From Pseudomonadota bacterium (GTDB lineage: Bacteria > Pseudomonadota > Gammaproteobacteria > Burkholderiales > Burkholderiaceae_B), in contig JAEWEH010000464.1 in the NCBI GenBank assembly GCA_023389535.1, forward strand, positions 1 through 6,306: DNA of 6,306 nt, given 5' to 3'. The notes beneath the pieces were generated by a model, which saw only the letters and a list, made by a program, of their open reading frames with translations, was not told where the DNA came from and searched no databases. The position numbers and the translations under genes were made by a program. Positions 1-3,097 of the stretch are shown piece after piece. The first letter of the stretch is position 1. Every line of letters starts with the position of its first letter.

Positions 1-1
1 G

Positions 2-229
2 TATACAGGAGCGGAGATTGAAAACGCCCGGGCAAGCTTGCGCAGCCAGCTGGAATCAGCCAAACAGGAAAGCGGGCGTTGGCGCAGTGTGGCCACTGCA
101 AGGGTCACCGAGGCGTCGGCTCGTGCAGACGATTATGCGCACGAAAATCCCTGGAAATTGCTGGGGATTGCGGCCATCGTGGGCCTCGTAGCCGGCCACT
201 GCCTTACGGGCGGAAAAAAGCGCTACTAA
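2..229 (+). CDS. ElaB/YqjD/DUF883-family membrane-anchored protein, 3' end (5' partial)
   Basis: The reading frame is open from base 2, so the gene begins left of the window; about 75 codons remain. The visible part has a charged, alanine-rich amphipathic stretch (E, R, K, Q, S rich), as expected for a long helix. It ends with the family hallmark: an ENPWK motif followed by one hydrophobic helix (LLGIAAIVGLVAGHCL) and a short basic tail, GGKKRY. Family members of this type (ElaB, YqjD) are C-tail-anchored inner-membrane proteins; E. coli YqjD binds ribosomes in stationary phase, but whether this one does cannot be told from sequence. A cysteine inside the membrane helix is a small oddity. A TTG at 38 could be mistaken for a start, but the upstream sequence continues the same helix character. 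The next gene starts 18 bp downstream on the same strand, so the two are probably co-transcribed. Confidence 0.75.
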   Translation, partial: YTGAEIENARASLRSQLESAKQESGRWRSVATARVTEASARADDYAHENPWKLLGIAAIVGLVAGHCLTGGKKRY

Positions 230-235
230 CGAACT

Positions 236-240
236 GGGAG
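236..240 (+). promoter_or_regulatory. Ribosome binding site for the glycine-zipper protein
   Basis: GGGAG lies 7 bases before the ATG at 248 and supports that start. It sits in the 18-bp gap after the DUF883-type gene, which is compatible with a two-gene transcript. Confidence 0.6.
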
Positions 241-247
241 AAACGCC

Positions 248-826
248 ATGTCGCTCATCGTAGCTGCGCGGTTCGACACCTTCGACGCGGCGCAAGGCGC
301 AGCGGACGCGCTAATGAAAGCCGGCGTTACGCCCGACGCATTGCATACTTTCTTCGTGAATCCGGCGGGTGCACACGATCGCTATCCCATGGGGGGGGAC
401 CGGGCCGCCGACCCAGATTCAGAAGGCGGGCCTACGGGAGCAGTTGGCGGCGCCGCCGCCATAGGGCTGCTCGGCGCTGTGATAGGTGGCGTAGTGGCCT
501 TTGCTTTCGGCACTTCGCTGGTCACCATCGTCGGCGGCGCCGGGGCCGGCGCTTACATAGGCTCCTTGATAGGAGCCATGTCTGCCCTGGGGCGGGCGCG
601 TCCGCGTCGCAGCCTCGTGCAAGCCGCCGAAGCTCAGGCCAACCAGGGGCGTGCTTCCGGTGTGCTATTGGCGGTGCACACCTCTGCGGAACATGAAATG
701 AACATCGCCCGCTTACTTAAAGAGGCCGGCGGGACCGAGATTGAACGCGCGCACGGGCGCTGGCGGGAAGGGAAGTGGGAAGATTTCGATCCACTGGCTA
801 GCCCCACGCTGGAGAAAAACGTATGA
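248..826 (+). CDS. Hypothetical membrane protein with a central glycine-zipper segment, 192 aa
   Basis: Function is not recognised beyond a resemblance to small stress-associated envelope proteins. Residues 1-37 look like a beta-alpha-beta unit (LIVAARFDTFDAAQGAADAL, then AGVTPDAL and HTFFV), similar in pattern to the YflT/general-stress-protein-17M type domain. Residues 64-114 are a glycine/alanine-rich hydrophobic region with GxxxG-like spacing (AVGGAAAIGLLGAVIGG; IVGGAGAGAYIGSLIGA), enough for two closely packed membrane helices. Residues 137-182 return to a soluble alpha/beta pattern (GVLLAVHT, helix, GGTEIERAHGRW, then WEDFDPLA). The layout is therefore soluble half, membrane zipper, soluble half. 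The start is supported by GGGAG seven bases upstream. A run of eight G (391-398) lies at codons 48-50, where slippage would break the frame. The gene converges with the BON lipoprotein gene, leaving a 27-bp gap. The ORF is well supported; the role is unknown. Confidence 0.8.
   Translation: MSLIVAARFDTFDAAQGAADALMKAGVTPDALHTFFVNPAGAHDRYPMGGDRAADPDSEGGPTGAVGGAAAIGLLGAVIGGVVAFAFGTSLVTIVGGAGAGAYIGSLIGAMSALGRARPRRSLVQAAEAQANQGRASGVLLAVHTSAEHEMNIARLLKEAGGTEIERAHGRWREGKWEDFDPLASPTLEKNV
391..398 (+). repeat. Poly-G tract (G8) inside a coding sequence
   Basis: Eight consecutive G form part of codons 48-50 of the glycine-zipper protein (Met-Gly-Gly-Asp). Loss of one G would lead to a TAG at 462-464. 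Gain of one G would shift into a frame open until 696 that encodes an arginine-rich tail. Poly-G/C tracts are known phase-variation sites in some bacteria, including Bordetella; here this is only a possibility. Confidence 0.9.
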
Positions 827-844
827 AATAAGGCGCCCGCAACG

Positions 845-869
845 CGTAGCGGCTCAAGGTCGGGCTACG
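845..869. terminator. Inverted repeat between convergent genes, possible shared terminator
   Basis: CGTAGC (845-850) and GCTACG (864-869) are perfect 6-bp arms around a 13-base loop. The repeat spans the 3' end of the BON gene (stop at 854-856) and lies 18 bases after the stop of the plus-strand gene, where a bidirectional terminator would be expected. No T tract follows on either strand, so an intrinsic terminator is uncertain. Confidence 0.3.
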
Positions 870-1171
870 TCGATGTTGTAGTCCACCTTCTTGACCCCGG
901 CCACTTGGCGGGCAGCCTGAATGGCGTTTTGCGCCGCCAGCCGGTCGTCAACCGTGCCGCTCAGCGTGACGATGCCTTCGTAGGTCTTTACCTGGATGGT
1001 GTTTGCGTGCACGCCCGGAACCGCGATCACCGCGGCCTGGACATTAGTGTTGATGTTCGCGTCATCGTTGTATTGGGCCGCACTGCGCGGTGTTTGGTCC
1101 CCCGCGCAGGCTCCCAGGGTCAGTGCAACACTCATAGCGGCGATGCTGCGGATGAACGAAGGTGTGGCCAT
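854..1171 (-). CDS. BON-domain lipoprotein, 105 aa
   Basis: A small predicted envelope lipoprotein. Residues 1-21 form a type II signal peptide (MATPSF, hydrophobic AAMSVALTL) ending in the lipobox L-G-A-C with the lipidated Cys at 22. The residue after it is Ala, so outer-membrane sorting is expected under the enterobacterial Lol rule. Residues about 36-104 match a single BON domain (the OsmY/periplasmic phospholipid-binding type fold): INTNVQAAVIAVPGV, then IQVKTYEGIVTLSGTVDD and AARQVAGVKKVDYNIDV. BON domains are associated with membrane binding and osmotic or envelope stress; the exact role here is not known. The ATG at 1171 was chosen because AAGGAG lies 5 bases upstream and because it places the signal peptide at the N-terminus. 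The frame stays open to 1447 but that extension is not protein-like and would overlap the next gene. Probably co-transcribed with the oxidase-subunit-like gene 71 bp upstream. Confidence 0.88.
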   Translation of the reverse strand: MATPSFIRSIAAMSVALTLGACAGDQTPRSAAQYNDDANINTNVQAAVIAVPGVHANTIQVKTYEGIVTLSGTVDDRLAAQNAIQAARQVAGVKKVDYNIDVARP

Positions 1172-1176
1172 GGGAT

Positions 1177-1182
1177 CTCCTT
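1177..1182 (-). promoter_or_regulatory. Ribosome binding site of the BON lipoprotein, fixes its start
   Basis: On the minus strand this reads AAGGAG, a full Shine-Dalgarno core, 5 bases before the ATG at 1171. It decides between the short lipoprotein form and the much longer open frame. Confidence 0.75.
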
Positions 1183-1192
1183 GTTGGCAATG

Positions 1193-1213
1193 ATGGGCGC
1201 CCTCATGGGCGCC
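1193..1213. repeat. Direct repeat ATGGGCGCC x2, also able to form a small hairpin
   Basis: ATGGGCGCC occurs at 1193-1201 and again at 1205-1213, a 12-bp period. Because GGCGCC is self-complementary, the same bases form a 6-bp stem (1196-1201 with 1208-1213) around a 6-base loop. It lies between the oxidase-subunit-like gene and the BON gene. No T tract follows, so its role is unclear. Confidence 0.45.
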
Positions 1214-1217
1214 TGCG

Positions 1218-1230
1218 GACAGCAACTGTC
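1218..1230. repeat. Short inverted repeat GACAG-CAA-CTGTC
   Basis: Perfect 5-bp arms with a 3-base centre, lying just after the stop codon of the oxidase-subunit-like gene (read on the minus strand). It could be an operator-like site for the BON gene or a small mRNA stem; nothing else distinguishes these. Confidence 0.3.
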
Positions 1231-1242
1231 GTGCCTCCGCTA

Positions 1243-1593
1243 TCAAGCCGTCGAGCCCAACACCGGTTGCGCGAAGGTCGGAGGGGCTGAATGTTGCCAG
1301 GACGGCGGTTGTGGGTGGCGGCTTGCATAGTCGATGCCGGTCAGGGCCATTAAAACGCCCACACATAGTACGGCGGTCAGGGTGGCGATTCGCGCCATGA
1401 TGGACGCGCGTCGCAAGCCAAAATAGAAGGACGCGATCACTATGCACTTGATCGCCACCACGACCACGCTCGAAACGATATCCAGAAATCCCAGGTACGA
1501 CATGGTGCTCGCGGCGGTTCCGGCCAGGAGGGCCAGCATGAGACCTTTAAGCGCGACGGTTCGTCGGCAACTATTCAAGAGGCGCGGGTTCAT
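1243..1593 (-). CDS. Three-helix membrane protein resembling prokaryotic cytochrome c oxidase subunit IV, 116 aa
   Basis: Three hydrophobic helices are visible at about residues 14-34, 38-59 and 67-88. The second helix and the loop after it (VVVAIKCIVIASFYFGLRRA) fit the pattern of the small prokaryotic subunit IV family (caa3/NorF-like): a Lys within helix 2, then aromatic residues and a basic x-LRRA turn before helix 3. In that family the protein is an accessory subunit of a heme-copper oxidase or nitric oxide reductase. No catalytic subunit gene is in the window, so the partner is unknown. The C-terminal 25 residues are a Pro/Ser/Gln-rich tail. The ATG at 1593 is supported by GGAG (1600-1603) 6 bases upstream. 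It is transcribed away from the efflux operon and probably reads on into the BON lipoprotein gene. The family assignment rests on a pattern; a plain small membrane protein is the alternative. Confidence 0.65.
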   Translation of the reverse strand: MNPRLLNSCRRTVALKGLMLALLAGTAASTMSYLGFLDIVSSVVVVAIKCIVIASFYFGLRRASIMARIATLTAVLCVGVLMALTGIDYASRHPQPPSWQHSAPPTFAQPVLGSTA

Positions 1594-1599
1594 TCAAGG

Positions 1600-1603
1600 C
1601 TCC
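1600..1603 (-). promoter_or_regulatory. Ribosome binding site of the oxidase-subunit-like gene
   Basis: GGAG on the minus strand, 6 bases before the ATG at 1593; it supports the chosen start. Confidence 0.5.
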
Positions 1604-1626
1604 GCAAGAGGAAAAAGGACCACCTT

Positions 1627-1640
1627 TTTGCGGTAGCAAA
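1627..1640. promoter_or_regulatory. Inverted repeat TTTGC-GGTA-GCAAA, candidate operator 1
   Basis: Perfect 5-bp arms with a 4-base centre, 34 bases upstream of the start of the oxidase-subunit-like gene and about 185 bases upstream of the adaptor gene. It shares TTGC/GCAA half-sites with the repeat at 1658-1672. The regulator is unknown; both repeats may be coincidental. Confidence 0.35.
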
Positions 1641-1657
1641 TGCCATGCCCGAGTCGG

Positions 1658-1672
1658 TTGCAACTTATGCAA
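1658..1672. promoter_or_regulatory. Inverted repeat TTGCA-ACTTA-TGCAA, candidate operator 2
   Basis: Perfect 5-bp arms with a 5-base centre in the divergent region between the oxidase-subunit-like gene and the efflux operon. TTGC/GCAA half-sites are common in MarR-family operators. The 5-5-5 layout resembles the P. aeruginosa MexR sites (GTTGA and TCAAC arms) at mexAB-oprM as I recall them. Its assignment to an efflux regulator is an inference from layout only. Confidence 0.4.
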
Positions 1673-1754
1673 TTGGCCGGTGTTGGAAATAAAAAATCAC
1701 TGCTTTGAAACACAACGAAATGCGTCTCTGTATCGGCAAGCTGGTGTTTCCCCT

Positions 1755-1760
1755 TATACT
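1755..1760 (+). promoter_or_regulatory. Possible -10 element (TATACT) for the efflux operon
   Basis: TATACT differs from the sigma-70 consensus TATAAT by one base and lies 65 bases before the adaptor ATG. No good -35 hexamer is found 16-18 bases upstream, so an activator or another promoter may be involved. TAGAAT at 1778-1783 is a second, equally unproven -10 candidate. Confidence 0.3.
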
Positions 1761-1787
1761 CACGCTTTACTAAAAAATAGAATGTTA

Positions 1788-1810
1788 CGCCGCGACCATG
1801 AGTTGCGGCG
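1788..1810 (+). promoter_or_regulatory. 5' leader hairpin just before the adaptor ribosome binding site
   Basis: CGCCGCGAC (1788-1796) pairs with GTTGCGGCG (1802-1810) over 9 bp, one of them a G-U wobble in RNA, around the loop CATGA. It ends 4 bases before the GGAG ribosome binding site at 1815-1818. A stem this close could affect translation initiation or mRNA stability; as DNA it could also serve as a protein-binding palindrome. Confidence 0.5.
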
Positions 1811-1814
1811 CGTT

Positions 1815-1818
1815 GGAG
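1815..1818 (+). promoter_or_regulatory. Ribosome binding site of the adaptor gene
   Basis: GGAG, 7 bases before the ATG at 1826. It favours this start over the in-frame ATG at 1859, which has no comparable site. Confidence 0.6.
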
Positions 1819-1825
1819 TAATCGA

Positions 1826-3031
1826 ATGTCGAATACCAGCTTGCCTGCGGGCCGGCGCATGCGCATCGCTTTTTTTGCCTGCCTCGTTGCACTGACCGCT
1901 TGCGGTGAAAAGCCGCAGCAAGCCGCAGGCGAAATGAAAGTGCCGGTAAGCGTGGTCACTGTACAACCGACTCCCACAGAAATTTTCGTGCAACTGCCTG
2001 GCCGGGTCGAAGCCCTGAAAGACGCAGAAATCCGCGCCCGGGTTACCGGCATCGTCACCGAAATCAACTTCAAGCAAGGCAGCGACGTCAAAGAAGGGCA
2101 GTTGCTCTTTACCGTGGACCCGGCCCCCTATATCGCAAGAAGGGACCAGGCTGCCGCGCAACTGAAGAACGCTGAAGCCGATGTGCGCACCGCCCGCTTG
2201 TTCGCCCAGCGCTACAGCAAGCTGATCAAAGCGAATGCCGTCAGCCGCCAGGAATACGACAACGCGGTGGCGCAGGCAGCGCAGGCCGAGGCAGCCGTGG
2301 CAGCCGCCAAGGCCAATTTGTCTGCTGCGCAGATCGACCTGGGCTATACCAAAGTGGTGTCTCCCATCGATGGTCGTATCGGTAAATCGCTGGTTACCGA
2401 AGGGGCGCTGGTCAGCGCCACCGCGGCGACCCCCATGGCTGCCGTGCAGCAGCTGGAACGCGTCTACGTCGACATCACGCGCTCTACCACCCAGCTTGCA
2501 CAGTTGCGCAAGGCGCTCGCGTCCGGAGTCCTGAAACAGACCGAACAGGGTGAAGCCATCGTCAAAGTGCTGCTTGAAGACGGCAGCGTCTACCAGCACG
2601 ACGGCAAGCTGCTTTTTTCCGGCGTCAGTGTGGACCCGACGACAGGGCAGGTGAACTTACGGGCCGAGTTTGAGAATCCAGAGCAGATCCTGCTACCCGG
2701 CATGTACGTTCGAGTTCGCTTGCAACAGGGCATGGATGATCAGGCCTTGCTGGTCCCGCAACAAGCGATACAGCGCACCGCCGATGGCCTGAGCAGCCTG
2801 ATGGTGGTGAAGGAAGGCAAGGTACAACCTGTCGCGGTATCGCCGGGCCCACAGGTCGGTGAACAATCCATCATCACCAAGGGCTTGAATCCGGGAGATA
2901 TGGTCGTGGTCGAAGGTTTTCAAAAGATTCGCCCCGGCGCCGCCGTGCAGCCCATTCCATGGAAAGACGCGCAGCAAGGCAAAGGCGAGCAAGGCGGCGC
3001 CCCGGCGGCGCAACCCGCCGCTCAAGGCTGA
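1826..3031 (+). CDS. acrA: RND efflux periplasmic adaptor (membrane fusion lipoprotein), AcrA/MexA type, 401 aa
   Basis: The adaptor links the inner-membrane RND pump to the outer-membrane channel of a tripartite multidrug exporter. Residues 1-25 are a lipoprotein signal with lipobox L-T-A-C; Cys26 is the predicted lipid anchor, followed by Gly-Glu-Lys. The family's nested order is visible. First comes the lipoyl half (about 62-98: RARVTGIVTEINFKQGSDVKEG, then LLFTVDP). An alpha-helical hairpin follows (about 102-172, Ala/Gln/Glu-rich heptads). The second lipoyl half is at about 173-208 (GYTKVVSPIDGRIGKSLVTEG). The beta-barrel is at about 210-300 (VYVDITRS, then DPTTGQVNLRAEFENPEQ and LLPGMYVRVRL). 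The membrane-proximal domain is at about 305-378 (VPQQAIQRTADG to VVVEGFQKIRPG). The last 20 residues are a flexible Gln/Gly/Ala-rich tail. Length is normal for the family. It is the first gene of the operon, 66 bp before the pump gene. The symbol denotes family; a species-specific name may exist. Confidence 0.95.
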   Translation: MSNTSLPAGRRMRIAFFACLVALTACGEKPQQAAGEMKVPVSVVTVQPTPTEIFVQLPGRVEALKDAEIRARVTGIVTEINFKQGSDVKEGQLLFTVDPAPYIARRDQAAAQLKNAEADVRTARLFAQRYSKLIKANAVSRQEYDNAVAQAAQAEAAVAAAKANLSAAQIDLGYTKVVSPIDGRIGKSLVTEGALVSATAATPMAAVQQLERVYVDITRSTTQLAQLRKALASGVLKQTEQGEAIVKVLLEDGSVYQHDGKLLFSGVSVDPTTGQVNLRAEFENPEQILLPGMYVRVRLQQGMDDQALLVPQQAIQRTADGLSSLMVVKEGKVQPVAVSPGPQVGEQSIITKGLNPGDMVVVEGFQKIRPGAAVQPIPWKDAQQGKGEQGGAPAAQPAAQG

Positions 3032-3045
3032 ACGCAGCCTCATCT

Positions 3046-3070
3046 TGCGGACGCCGCGAGCGCGTCCGCA
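3046..3070 (+). promoter_or_regulatory. Strong GC hairpin between the adaptor and pump genes
   Basis: TGCGGACGC (3046-3054) and GCGTCCGCA (3062-3070) are perfect 9-bp arms around a 7-base loop, within the 66-bp intergenic gap. No T run follows, so it is unlikely to be an efficient intrinsic terminator. An RNA stem protecting or separating the two cistrons, or a partial attenuator, is more plausible. Confidence 0.65.
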
Positions 3071-3085
3071 GCGTTAATGCATATA

Positions 3086-3092
3086 AAGTGAG
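3086..3092 (+). promoter_or_regulatory. Weak ribosome binding site of the pump gene
   Basis: AAGTGAG, 5 bases before the ATG at 3098, deviates from AAGGAG-like sites. The start is nonetheless firm because the protein then begins MPQFFIERPIFAW, the standard RND N-terminus. Confidence 0.4.
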
Positions 3093-3097
3093 CACTC

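Noticed and set aside
79..696. Plus-strand frame of 205 codons, rich in Arg, His and Gly
   Set aside because: It overlaps the DUF883-type and glycine-zipper genes in another frame, and its composition is typical of an out-of-frame reading of GC-rich coding DNA.
905..1330. Plus-strand frame of 141 codons opposite the BON gene
   Set aside because: Antisense to a lipoprotein gene with clear signal peptide, lipobox and domain; no domain of its own and no good ribosome binding site seen.
854..1447. Longer minus-strand form of the BON protein (197 codons)
   Set aside because: The upstream extension is not protein-like, overlaps the oxidase-subunit-like gene, and lacks the strong AAGGAG site and N-terminal signal peptide given by the ATG at 1171.
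1442..1636. Plus-strand frame of 64 codons inside the control region
   Set aside because: Mostly antisense to the oxidase-subunit-like gene; no ribosome binding site or protein-like pattern.
1705..1733. Possible promoter with TTGAAA as -35
   Set aside because: The hexamer is good but at 16-18 bp spacing there is no acceptable -10 (CTGTAT or neighbours), so it was not listed as a feature.
1760..2599. Minus-strand frame of 279 codons across the adaptor start
   Set aside because: Antisense shadow of the adaptor gene; high His/Arg/Gly content and no recognisable motifs.
3046..3070. Intrinsic terminator ending the adaptor transcript
   Set aside because: The stem is strong but is followed by GCGTTAATGC with no T run, and the pump gene downstream has no visible promoter of its own, so it is kept as an intercistronic hairpin only.
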